The position numbers and the translations under genes were made by a program. Below the pieces are notes generated by a model. That model ran no database searches, was not told where the DNA came from, and worked only from the letters and a program-made list of their open reading frames with translations. DNA of 54,401 bases, from the NCBI GenBank assembly GCA_014799925.1, contig JAAVHC010000070.1, positions 1-54,401 on the forward strand. The letters run 5' to 3'. Numbering within the stretch: the first letter of the stretch is position 1; each line of letters starts with the position of its first letter. This document shows positions 10,074 through 17,805 of this stretch, one piece after another. Origin of the DNA: Oscillibacter sp. (GTDB lineage Bacteria; Bacillota; Clostridia; Oscillospirales; Oscillospiraceae).

Positions 10074-10649
10074 TTACGCGTTCTCCACCTGGATGCTGAA
10101 CACCGCCTTGCGGATAGCGAACTCCTCGTCCTGACAGAGGTTGATAAACCGCGTCGCGTACAGGCGCCAGGGATCGTTGGTATTGAGCTCCCGGAGCACG
10201 CGAGTGTTCAGAATCAGCGGGGAGTCGGTAACGGGCAGGACGACCTGCACCGCCTCGTCCTGCCGCAGCTCCTGCTCGGTGTGGAAGGCCAGCCCGCCGC
10301 AGCTGAGGTCGTGGCCCCGGATGGCCCGCTGCCCCTTCCAGCAGCCGGTGACGGGATACATCACGCTCTTGAAATCCGTCTGGATGCGCAGATTTTCCCG
10401 CGCCTCCGCGCCCAGCATGGCGCCGGGCCGGATCACCAGCCGCTCGCCCCGCTGCATGGTCACCGTGCCCCGCATGGACGCGGACCCGTTGTCCAGTCCG
10501 ATGCACTGGATCTCTCCGACTTCCATAAAGTTCAGAGTCGTCTCCTTCGTCAGGCGCAGCTGCACCACCTCCGTGATCCGGGGGGATTCCAGCACCGCCT
10601 GGGCCAGCGGCGCGCCGTCCTTGTTCAGAATCAAATACAGCCTTTCCAT
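10074..10649 (-). CDS. PilZ-domain protein (putative cyclic-di-GMP effector)
   Basis: 191-aa cytoplasmic protein. The C-terminal half has the PilZ signature: basic QRAIR followed by the D-x-S-x-x-G-type box (HDLSCGGLAF) at about 115-125, then a beta-barrel. The N-terminal 90 residues are a second beta-rich domain as in YcgR-like proteins. PilZ domains bind cyclic di-GMP and tune motility or surface functions; that role is inferred from the family. The ATG is preferred over the GTG one codon upstream because AAGGAGG lies 6 nt before it. Start and upstream stop overlap as TGATG, indicating translational coupling to the FlhB-like gene. Confidence 0.8.
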   Translation of the reverse strand: MERLYLILNKDGAPLAQAVLESPRITEVVQLRLTKETTLNFMEVGEIQCIGLDNGSASMRGTVTMQRGERLVIRPGAMLGAEARENLRIQTDFKSVMYPVTGCWKGQRAIRGHDLSCGGLAFHTEQELRQDEAVQVVLPVTDSPLILNTRVLRELNTNDPWRLYATRFINLCQDEEFAIRKAVFSIQVENA

Positions 10650-11014
10650 CACAGTCCTCCTTCTTCGACCGCTCCACTGCCCTCCGCCGGAGCGGAGGCG
10701 CGCTTCTCCATGGCCTGCCGCTCCCGTTTCGCCTTGTCCGGGTCGGCTGGGTCAAAATTCAAAAAATAGACATAAATCTCCACGATGGCCCGGTACAGGG
10801 AGTCCGGGATCTCCTGTCCCAGGGACAGCTGGGAGAGCATGGTGGCCAGGGAGTTGTCCTCATAGACGGGCACGCCGTTCTCGGCGGCCACCTCCACGAT
10901 CTTCTCCGCCATGTAACCCATGCCGGAGGCCACCACCACCGGCGCGCCCGCGCCGCCGTCATAGCTGAGGGCCACGGCCCTCCCCCCGGAGCGGGGCCTT
11001 TCACGCGTTGACAT
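10649..11014 (-). CDS. FlhB C-terminal-domain homologue (YlqH/FlhX-like)
   Basis: 121-aa protein matching the cytoplasmic C-terminal domain of the flagellar export switch FlhB without its membrane part. It shows AVALSYDGGAGAPVVVASGMGYMAEKI, the usual strand-helix start of FlhB-CC, and ends in a charged tail. The autocleavage motif NPTH is replaced by SYDG, as in stand-alone YlqH/FlhX proteins. The start at MSTRERP is chosen because GGAGAG lies about 10 nt upstream; two further in-frame ATGs upstream are worse placed. It overlaps the end of the YlqG-like gene by 14 bp and is coupled to the PilZ gene. It probably modulates a flagellar export apparatus encoded elsewhere. Confidence 0.8.
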   Translation of the reverse strand: MSTRERPRSGGRAVALSYDGGAGAPVVVASGMGYMAEKIVEVAAENGVPVYEDNSLATMLSQLSLGQEIPDSLYRAIVEIYVYFLNFDPADPDKAKRERQAMEKRASAPAEGSGAVEEGGL

Positions 11015-12431
11015 TGATACCATTCTCTCCTTCAAAGATTTTGGGGAACACCGAGGACACATCCAGGGGCTTCTCCATGGTCTGCACCTGGATGGCGCCG
11101 GGCTTCAGGCCGTTCTCGCTGAGAATCCGGCTCATCTCGCCCTGGACCGTTCCGGCGAAGCCCGACACCGACGGAGGACCGAAAATCTGAAGGTCCACGT
11201 TCTCCCGCCGGCAGGTCAGCACCATGTCAAAGAACCCCAGGTCCTGAATGTCTATTTTAAAGAGGAAGCGGATCACGTTGTCCTGATCCCCTCTTCCATG
11301 CTTGAGATTCTCCTCCGCGTCCGGGTCCGCCCACAGCTCGCTGAACATCATCCTCCCGTTCCATTCCAGGGGCAGGGCCAGATGGGTCAGCGGCATATAG
11401 ACGCTCTCGTTGATGAGAAAAGAGAAGACGATATTGCGGAAGGAGTCCTGGGCCTCCGCCCCGGCGCCGCCCCGCAGGGCCCGATGGGCCGTGCGGGTCA
11501 GGCGGCTGGCGAACTGGTCCTGTCCCGCCGCCTTGACGAATTTGCTCTGCTCCAGCAGCCGCAGCAGATCCTCCTCGCTCAGGCCCCCCAGCTTTTCCCG
11601 CAGCTGAGGGCTACTCCCCAGCTGACGGAACGCCTGCATGACCCCCTCCGGGGACCCGCTCTCGTACCGGGCCACGTCCAGAGCCAGCATGGAGATCAGC
11701 GTCCGGCTGAGGCCCATGTCGTTGGTACGGGAGGTATAGCCCGCCAGGAAGGGCATGATGGAGCCCTGGAGCAGCTTCAGCCCGCCGGCCCGGTCCCCCG
11801 TGCTCATCTTTTCCTGGAGCTCCGAGACCATGTTCAGAAGCTGGTTGCCATAGGAGGCGGGAATGGAGCGGGTCAGGCGGGTCAGGGTGCGCAGCAGGTT
11901 GCCCTGGACATGGTCGGTGGAGGAAAAATCGCTGTAGCGCTTGAGAAATTGCAGGATGTTTCCCCGTATCACCTCCGAGCCGCCGCTGTATGCCTCCCGC
12001 AGGATATTGAACAGGGGGCCGGAAAAGCGGTTGCCCAGCTCCATCTGGGAGCGGAAAAAGGAGGTGAATTCCCCCTCGTCCATTTTCAGCATCTCCAGCA
12101 GGGAGCTCATTTCCACCGCGATGCCCTCCTCCATGCCGGAGGAGACACGGGTGCCCTGGTAGGTGCGCAGCAGCTCCGTCATGGAACGGCTGAGGCCCGG
12201 GGTCTCGACCATCCGCTGGAGGAAAGCCAGGAAGTTGGAATCGTACCGCGCCGCCTGGCTGCCGTCCTCGCCGGCATCCTGCCGTTCGGCGCGGTTGTCG
12301 GGCCGGCTGACCCGGTTGAGGTCCGGCACGTTCTGCAGCCTGGGATCGTTGGGGATGGAGGGCATATTCCGGTTGATTAAATTTGCGTCGGTCCCTGGAA
12401 CCGCATTGGTCACGCCGAGCAGATCTGGCAT
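11001..12431 (-). CDS. YlqG-like protein with FliK/hook-length-control-like C-terminus
   Basis: 476-aa mostly helical protein. The last ~130 residues (LTHLALPLEWNG, LGFFDMVLTCRRENVDLQIFG, ...RILSENGLKPGAIQVQTM) follow the Flg_hook/FliK C-terminal pattern: an L-x-P-like strand, an LG turn, beta strands, then a helix ending in GL. In Bacillus subtilis ylqG lies directly before ylqH (FlhB-like), the same order as here. Start: the ATG at 12431 has GGAG 8 nt upstream, better than the in-frame TTG 18 nt earlier. It heads an apparent operon ylqG-like, flhB-like, pilZ, SLH. The molecular role is not known. Confidence 0.6.
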   Translation of the reverse strand: MPDLLGVTNAVPGTDANLINRNMPSIPNDPRLQNVPDLNRVSRPDNRAERQDAGEDGSQAARYDSNFLAFLQRMVETPGLSRSMTELLRTYQGTRVSSGMEEGIAVEMSSLLEMLKMDEGEFTSFFRSQMELGNRFSGPLFNILREAYSGGSEVIRGNILQFLKRYSDFSSTDHVQGNLLRTLTRLTRSIPASYGNQLLNMVSELQEKMSTGDRAGGLKLLQGSIMPFLAGYTSRTNDMGLSRTLISMLALDVARYESGSPEGVMQAFRQLGSSPQLREKLGGLSEEDLLRLLEQSKFVKAAGQDQFASRLTRTAHRALRGGAGAEAQDSFRNIVFSFLINESVYMPLTHLALPLEWNGRMMFSELWADPDAEENLKHGRGDQDNVIRFLFKIDIQDLGFFDMVLTCRRENVDLQIFGPPSVSGFAGTVQGEMSRILSENGLKPGAIQVQTMEKPLDVSSVFPKIFEGENGINVNA

Positions 12432-12750
12432 TGACGACACTCCATTCAATTCAAGGTTTCTTCAGCAGCCGGGCACGGTGGAGGCAAATACTACGCTGCC
12501 GGAGTAATATTCGCCCGGCTCCCCGCCCGCCCCGCGCGGCGCGGACCTGAGCCGGCTTTCACCCGGTCCGTCATCCCCCGTCCCGGATGCGGGAACGACG
12601 AATGACGTGGGAATAATTAAAGTTGGCGGATGTCTTATTTTTTAGGGTCATCCTGCCGATAACTATCATGATGATATCAGCGCGGGGGAATTTTGCCCTT
12701 TTGGCCCCCCGCGGGGAACAGAAAAAATACGGGAAAAGGTGGCGTTTTTT
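12432..12750. other. Divergent intergenic region ylqG-like / cheA
   Basis: About 320 bp between divergent genes. The half near cheA is AT-richer and holds a sigma-D type -10 (12655-12662). The half near the ylqG-like gene is GC-rich with no convincing sigma-A promoter that I can see. Confidence 0.5.
12655..12662 (+). promoter_or_regulatory. Possible sigma-D (sigma-28) -10 element before cheA
   Basis: GCCGATAA is identical to the consensus -10 box of flagellar/chemotaxis sigma-D promoters and lies 88 bp before the cheA start. The -35 is weak: a T-rich stretch rather than TAAA at the usual 15-nt distance. Location before a chemotaxis gene favours it. Confidence 0.4.
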
Positions 12751-14877
12751 ATGGGCAGTGGCAACGACAGCATCCTGGATATGTATCTGTACGAGACCAA
12801 TACGCTGCTGGAGCAGCTGGACGGCATTCTGCTGGCGGCTGAGCAGGCGGAGACGTTCTCCGAGGATAATGTAAATGAAATCTTCCGCATTATGCACACG
12901 ATCAAGGGTTCCTCCGCCATGATGGAGTTCCCCTCCCTGATGACCGTGGCCCACCGGATCGAGGATTTGTTCTTTATCATCCGGGAAAAGACCATCGAGG
13001 TGGTTCCCCTGAGCCTGCGCCCGGAGCTGTTTGACATGCTCTTCCAGGCGGTGGACTTCTTCCGCGGTGAAATTGAGAAAGTGGAAAATGGCGAACCTCT
13101 CTCTGAATCTATCGACAGTATCGTCGATAAAATTAATAGCCTGGTCAATAAAATTCAGGACGGAGGCGGCGTGGAGGACGCGGAAAAATCTGCCGGCGGC
13201 GCGCCGGCGGACGTTCCCCTGGTCGCCGATCAGGCCCATCCCTTCGGCATCCGCGTCCTTTTTGACGAGGGCAGCGGCATGGAGAACCTGCGGGCCTTCA
13301 TGCTGGTCACCGCGGTGAAGGAATACAGCGCCGACTTCCTTACCGTCCCGGAGAACACGGAGACCGATCCATCCACCTCCGAGATCATCGCCGAAAGAGG
13401 CTTCTTCCTCTGGTTCCGGGATGCCGAGGAGCGCGACGCCGCCATTTCCGCCGTGCAGGACGCGAGCAGTGTGTCCTCCTTTGAGCGGGTGGACGCCAAG
13501 ACAGCGGCGCCCGCTCCCGCACCCGCCCCTGCGCCGGAGGTCAAAGCGGCCCCCGCGGCGCCTGCTCCCGCGCCTGCGGAGAGCGCCCCCGCGCCGGAGG
13601 TCAAAGCAGCTCCCGCAGCCTCCGCTCCCGCACCCGCGGAGAGCGCCCCCACGCCGGAGGCCAAGGCGGCTCCCGCCGGAGGGCCGCACGCCAAGGAGAG
13701 CCTTATCAGCGTCAGCCTCTCCAAGCTGGACCAGCTGATGGCGGTGGTCAGCGAGATCGTCATCACAGAGTCCATGGTCACCGCCTCCCCCGACCTCAAG
13801 GGGCTGCGGCTGGACAACTTCACCAAGTCCGCCCGTGAGCTGCGCAAGCTCACCGACGATCTTCAGGACGTATCCATGTCCCTGCGGATGGTGCCGGTGT
13901 CCAGCACCTTCCAGAAGATGAACCGCATCGTCCGGGATATGAGCAAGAAGCTGAACCGCCCCGCCCGCCTCACCCTCATCGGCGAGGACACCGAGGTGGA
14001 CAAGACCATTGTGGACGGCATCAGCGATCCCATCATGCACATTGTGCGCAACTCCATGGACCACGGTCTGGAGGAGAATCAGTCCGAGCGAGTCGCCAAA
14101 GGCAAGGACCCCGTGGGCGAGATCATTCTCTCCGCCCGCCATACCGGCAGCGAGGTCATCATTGAGATCATCGACGACGGCCGGGGCGCGGACTGCCATG
14201 CCATCCTCAACAAGGCCATCCGGCAGGGACTGGCCGACCCGGACCGGGAGTACAGCCAGAAGGAAATCCTGGGCTTCATGATGATGCCCGGCTTCTCCAC
14301 CAACACCGAGGTCACCGAGTTCTCCGGCAGAGGCGTGGGCATGGACGTGGTCAAAAAGAACGTGGCCGACGTGGGCGGCACCGTGTCCATCTCCAGCGAG
14401 TTTGGCAAGGGCATGACCACCACCCTGAAGATCCCCCTGACCATGGCCATCATGGACGGCATGGAGGTATCCGTGGGCGAGAGCCTCTTTACCATTCCCA
14501 TCAACAACATCCGCTCCTCCTCCAGGGTCACCGCCGGTGAGGTCATCCGGGACCCGGCCAGGGGCGAGATGATGAAATTCCAGGGCAACTTCTACCCCAT
14601 CATCCGGGCCAAGGAGCTCTTCGGTCTGGCCGACGGCCACGACAACATCGAGGACGGCATCGTCATCTGGCTGGAGGACAGCGAGCGCAGCTACTGCCTG
14701 TTCGTGGATGACCTGCTGGGACAGCAGCAGGTCGTCGTCAAGCCCCTGCCGGCCTATGTCAACAGCTTCGATGTGAAGAGCTGCGGCATCAGCGGATGCA
14801 GCATCATGGGCGACGGCAGTATCAGCATCATTCTGGACGTGGCCAATCTGTACCATGCGGGCCAGGAGATGTTCTAA
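12751..14877 (+). CDS. cheA: Chemotaxis histidine kinase CheA
   Basis: 708 aa, normal CheA length. The P1/HPt domain has the phospho-acceptor His in MHTIKGSSA (about residue 47). A P2-like region is at about 160-250, followed by an Ala/Pro-rich linker (about 250-310). P3 dimerisation starts at SLSKLDQLMAVVSEIV. P4 ATPase has the N-box HIVRNSMDHGLE, DDGRGAD and GRGVGMDVV. P5 is CheW-like to the end. It autophosphorylates and passes phosphate to CheY and CheB; CheY is not in this window. The ATG at 12751 is chosen because AAGGTGG lies 8 nt upstream; the in-frame GTG at 12739 overlaps that site. It heads a cheA-cheW-cheR-cheB set. Confidence 0.95.
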   Translation: MGSGNDSILDMYLYETNTLLEQLDGILLAAEQAETFSEDNVNEIFRIMHTIKGSSAMMEFPSLMTVAHRIEDLFFIIREKTIEVVPLSLRPELFDMLFQAVDFFRGEIEKVENGEPLSESIDSIVDKINSLVNKIQDGGGVEDAEKSAGGAPADVPLVADQAHPFGIRVLFDEGSGMENLRAFMLVTAVKEYSADFLTVPENTETDPSTSEIIAERGFFLWFRDAEERDAAISAVQDASSVSSFERVDAKTAAPAPAPAPAPEVKAAPAAPAPAPAESAPAPEVKAAPAASAPAPAESAPTPEAKAAPAGGPHAKESLISVSLSKLDQLMAVVSEIVITESMVTASPDLKGLRLDNFTKSARELRKLTDDLQDVSMSLRMVPVSSTFQKMNRIVRDMSKKLNRPARLTLIGEDTEVDKTIVDGISDPIMHIVRNSMDHGLEENQSERVAKGKDPVGEIILSARHTGSEVIIEIIDDGRGADCHAILNKAIRQGLADPDREYSQKEILGFMMMPGFSTNTEVTEFSGRGVGMDVVKKNVADVGGTVSISSEFGKGMTTTLKIPLTMAIMDGMEVSVGESLFTIPINNIRSSSRVTAGEVIRDPARGEMMKFQGNFYPIIRAKELFGLADGHDNIEDGIVIWLEDSERSYCLFVDDLLGQQQVVVKPLPAYVNSFDVKSCGISGCSIMGDGSISIILDVANLYHAGQEMF

Positions 14878-14900
14878 CAACCGAGAAGGGAGAAACTATT

Positions 14901-15374
14901 ATGGCAGAGGAAAAAGAACTGTTTGAGAACAACCCCGTTGGGAGCCTCGATGATATTGCCGTGGAGGCCCTGACCGACAAATATCTGATCTGCATCTCCG
15001 ACGGCCTGTTCTACGGCGTGGACGCCGAGAAGGTGGAGACCATCATCACCGACCATCTCATCACCCGTCTGCCTCGCGTGCCCCACTATGTGCGCGGCAT
15101 CATCAATCTGCGGGGTCAGATCGTCCCCGTCATCGACATCCGCCTGCGTCTTGGCAAGCCGGAGGCGGAGGAGAACTGCATCATGGTGGTCAACGAGGGC
15201 GCCGACTGTATAGGCATCCTGGTGGACGGCGTGGATAAGATGGTGGAAATCCGCCGGGACTCCATTCTGCCCATGCCCACGCAAAATCCGCAGAAGCTGA
15301 TTTCCGGCATGTGTTCCCTGCCGGATGGGGCGACTCTGTTGATCCTGGACTGCGGCCTCCTGATGCACGGCTAA
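14901..15374 (+). CDS. cheW: Chemotaxis coupling protein CheW
   Basis: 157-aa CheW. The pattern KYLICISDGLFYGVDAEKV, the arginine-rich turn RLPRVPHYVRGIINLRGQIVPVIDIR, the VDGVDKMVEI strand and the final LILDCGLLM are typical. CheW bridges chemoreceptors to CheA. The first ~25 residues (acidic, Asn/Glu-rich) extend beyond the usual start. GAAGGGAG lies about 9 nt before the ATG; the gap to cheA is 23 bp, so the two are co-transcribed. Confidence 0.95.
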   Translation: MAEEKELFENNPVGSLDDIAVEALTDKYLICISDGLFYGVDAEKVETIITDHLITRLPRVPHYVRGIINLRGQIVPVIDIRLRLGKPEAEENCIMVVNEGADCIGILVDGVDKMVEIRRDSILPMPTQNPQKLISGMCSLPDGATLLILDCGLLMHG

Positions 15375-15437
15375 TCCATCGTGCTGTTTCCTGGTAAAAA
15401 GATTCAGAAACCTTTTTATGGCGATGTTGTGCGCCGC

Positions 15438-15543
15438 CGCGCCTATGGCGCGCCAGGAAAAGAGTTGACAGCGTTCTTGGCGGCTGCGCCCGTGGGGCCG
15501 CCTATGGCGGCCTTAGCGCTAAAAGGATCGCTTTGCGATCCTT
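15438..15543. repeat. Three tandem perfect hairpins in the cheW-cheR gap
   Basis: Within the 251-bp gap lie CGCGCC-TAT-GGCGCG (15438-15452), GGCCGCC-TAT-GGCGGCC (15496-15512) and AAGGATCGC-TTT-GCGATCCTT (15523-15543). The first two share the TAT loop. None is followed by a T-run, so they are more likely RNA-stability or repeat elements than terminators. Confidence 0.65.
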
Positions 15544-15579
15544 CACGGCCGGACCGTATCCTGCGGCCCCATAAAATGA

Positions 15580-15609
15580 TTGAATCGCTTTATGAAGAAT
15601 CCGTATAAA
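15580..15609 (+). promoter_or_regulatory. Weak candidate promoter before cheR
   Basis: TTGAAT (15580-15585), 18-bp spacer, TATAAA (15604-15609). It would place the transcription start only a few bases before the AAGGGG ribosome binding site of cheR, which makes it doubtful. Confidence 0.3.
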
Positions 15610-15625
15610 AAGGGGAAGCATTGCC

Positions 15626-16438
15626 ATGCTTACAACCATCAGCAACGACGATTTCAATAAACTTGTCCGATTTATCCACACCCAGTACGGTATCGATCTC
15701 AGCCAGAAGCGGCAGCTGGTTACCAGCCGCCTGTCCTCCCTTCTGTCGCAGAAGGGGTACACAGACTTCGGCCCCTTCGTCTCCGACCTGCTGCGCAAGC
15801 AGGACCCGGCGGACATGGAGCTGGTTCTCAACCGCCTGACCACCAATTACACCTTCTTCATGCGGGAGCAGGAGCACTTCGACTTCTTCAAGGGCACCAT
15901 CCTCCCCGAGCTGGTGAAGAAGCACCAGAGGGATAAGGTCCTGGCCATCTGGAGCGCGGGCTGCTCCAGCGGCGAGGAGCCCTATAATATTTCCATTTAC
16001 ATAAAGGAGTTCCTGGGAAGCCAGGCCGGCCTGTGGGACACCCGGGTCCTGGCCACCGACATCTCCCAGAAGGCCCTGGCCGCCGCCAAGCGGGGGATTT
16101 ACGAGCTGCCGGACACCATCCCCGCCGCCTGGAAGAAGAAGTACTTCCGGCCCGTGCCCGGCGGCAAGCAGTACATGGTTGCCCCCCTGATCCGGGACAA
16201 TGTGATTTTCCAGACCTTCAACCTGATGGATCCCATCAAGTTCCGCCTGAAGTTTGACGTGATTTTCTGCCGAAACGTAATGATCTACTTCGACCAGCCC
16301 ACCAAGGACGCGCTGATGCGGCGGTTCTATGACGCCCTGACGCCCGGCGGCTACTTCATGATCAGCCACTCGGAGAATCTCAGCAAAAATTCTCCCTTTG
16401 CCACCATCGCGCCGTCCACGTTCCAGAAGCAGAAGTAG
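15626..16438 (+). CDS. cheR: Chemoreceptor glutamate methyltransferase CheR
   Basis: 270 aa. The N-terminal all-helical CheR domain (to about residue 75) is followed by the SAM-dependent methyltransferase domain: NRLTTNYTFFMRE, WSAGCSSGEEPYN (SAM-binding motif I), ATDISQKAL (acidic residue for ribose), and FDVIFCRNVMIYFD. The final SHSENL loop is also conserved. It methylates glutamates of MCP receptors, opposed by CheB. AAGGGGAAG lies about 10 nt before the ATG. It follows cheW after a hairpin-rich 251-bp gap and precedes cheB. Confidence 0.95.
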   Translation: MLTTISNDDFNKLVRFIHTQYGIDLSQKRQLVTSRLSSLLSQKGYTDFGPFVSDLLRKQDPADMELVLNRLTTNYTFFMREQEHFDFFKGTILPELVKKHQRDKVLAIWSAGCSSGEEPYNISIYIKEFLGSQAGLWDTRVLATDISQKALAAAKRGIYELPDTIPAAWKKKYFRPVPGGKQYMVAPLIRDNVIFQTFNLMDPIKFRLKFDVIFCRNVMIYFDQPTKDALMRRFYDALTPGGYFMISHSENLSKNSPFATIAPSTFQKQK

Positions 16439-16544
16439 CGCCTTCGTCCCAAATCCCCCGTGCGGGATCCCAGCAAGTTCTTTTTGATATTTCTTCTTTC
16501 AAGAAAAAGTATCAGTAGTAAGTAAGTAAGGAGAGATGACCCTC

Positions 16545-17582
16545 ATGTGGTCTGTCAATAAGAAAATACGCGTCATGGTGGTGGACGACTCCGTACTGGC
16601 CCGCACCATGATCACCCAGGGGTTGGACAAAAACCCCCGCATTGAGATTGTAGGCACCGCCTTCAACGCCGTGGACGCCATGTCCAAGGTGGCTCAGCTG
16701 AAACCCGATGTGATTACCTCCGACATTGAGATGCCGGGCATGAACGGTATGGATTTCCTGAAAACGCTGCTGCCCAAGTATCCCCTGCCGGTAATTCTGG
16801 TCTCCTCCCTGAACCTGCGGGTGTTCGACGCGCTGTCCGCCGGCGCGGTAGACTTCGTGCGCAAGCCGGAGCCGGGAAAGAACGACGCTTTCATTGAGGC
16901 CCTGACCCAGAAGGTTATTGCCGCCGCTGGCGCCAAGGTCCGCCGGGCCGCTCCCGCCAGCATCACCCAGGCCGGTCCCGTGGCCCCGCTGGGAAACAGG
17001 CCGGGTCTGGACCGGGTCATCATCGCCCTGGGGGCCTCCACCGGAGGCACCGAGGCCACGCTGGAGGTGCTCAAGCGGCTGCCTGCCGACATTCCGGGGA
17101 TGCTGATTACCCAGCACATGCCCACGGGCTTCACCAAGATGTACGCTGAGCGTCTCAACCGCCTGTGCAACATGGAGGTCCGTGAGGCCAGAAACGGCGA
17201 TGAGATCAGGCGCGGCCTGGTTCTTCTGGCCCCGGCGGACCTGCAGATGCGGGTAGCGCGCACGGGCGTCAAGTACACAGTGTCCTGTACGCCCGGAGAA
17301 AAAGTCAGCGGCCACCGTCCCTCCGTGGACGCCCTGTTCTTCTCCATGGCGGAGCAGGTGAAGTGCAAGATGGTGGGCATCATCATGACCGGCATGGGCC
17401 GGGACGGCGCGGACGGCCTGCTCCAGATGCGCAGGGCCGGCGCCTACACCATCGGCCAGGATAAGGAGTCCTGTGTGGTGTACGGAATGCCCATGGTAGC
17501 GCAGAACATCGGCGCCGTACAGATCCAGGCGTCTTGTGAAAATATCGCTTCTGTTCTGTTGCGGCAGTTGAACACACTGTAA
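16545..17582 (+). CDS. cheB: Chemotaxis methylesterase/deamidase CheB
   Basis: 345 aa. The N-terminal receiver has DD (VVDDS), the phospho-acceptor Asp in TSDIEMPGMNG, Ser in LVSSL and Lys in FVRKPE. After a linker the methylesterase domain has the nucleophile Ser in GASTGGTEA, His in TQHMPTGF and Asp in GMGRDGADG, the full catalytic triad. The start at 16545 (MWSVNKK) is chosen since GGAGAG lies 9 nt before it, while the ATG at 16536 directly abuts that sequence. It closes the chemotaxis set; a terminator follows. Confidence 0.95.
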   Translation: MWSVNKKIRVMVVDDSVLARTMITQGLDKNPRIEIVGTAFNAVDAMSKVAQLKPDVITSDIEMPGMNGMDFLKTLLPKYPLPVILVSSLNLRVFDALSAGAVDFVRKPEPGKNDAFIEALTQKVIAAAGAKVRRAAPASITQAGPVAPLGNRPGLDRVIIALGASTGGTEATLEVLKRLPADIPGMLITQHMPTGFTKMYAERLNRLCNMEVREARNGDEIRRGLVLLAPADLQMRVARTGVKYTVSCTPGEKVSGHRPSVDALFFSMAEQVKCKMVGIIMTGMGRDGADGLLQMRRAGAYTIGQDKESCVVYGMPMVAQNIGAVQIQASCENIASVLLRQLNTL

Positions 17583-17596
17583 TACACCCCCAGCTG

Positions 17597-17629
17597 CATC
17601 CCGCCGGACCGCGTTCAGCGGGATGTTTT
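17597..17629 (+). terminator. Intrinsic terminator after cheB
   Basis: CATCCCGC (17597-17604) pairs with GCGGGATG (17618-17625), followed by TTTTCCCCTT. It lies 15 bp after the cheB stop and closes the chemotaxis unit. Confidence 0.8.
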
Positions 17630-17805
17630 CCCCTTAAAGTGGACAACGTTGAAAAAACGCAAGCTGCGCTTTTTATTCAGCGGACCCATGGCCCGCAAAC
17701 GGCTGAAGAGGCCCGCTGCGGCGTATATGCCGCAACGCTTGAAATGAATTTTGATTCTTTTCAAGCTGTTTGATTATGAATCAGAGCAAGAAAAGAGGGA
17801 TGAAT

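Noticed and set aside
5979-10769. Very long plus-strand open frame (about 1600 codons) opposite the SLH and PilZ genes
   Set aside because: High GC leaves few stop codons in the frame opposite a long gene. The translation has no family signature and is Gly/Arg/His/Pro-biased, while the minus strand carries clear domains.
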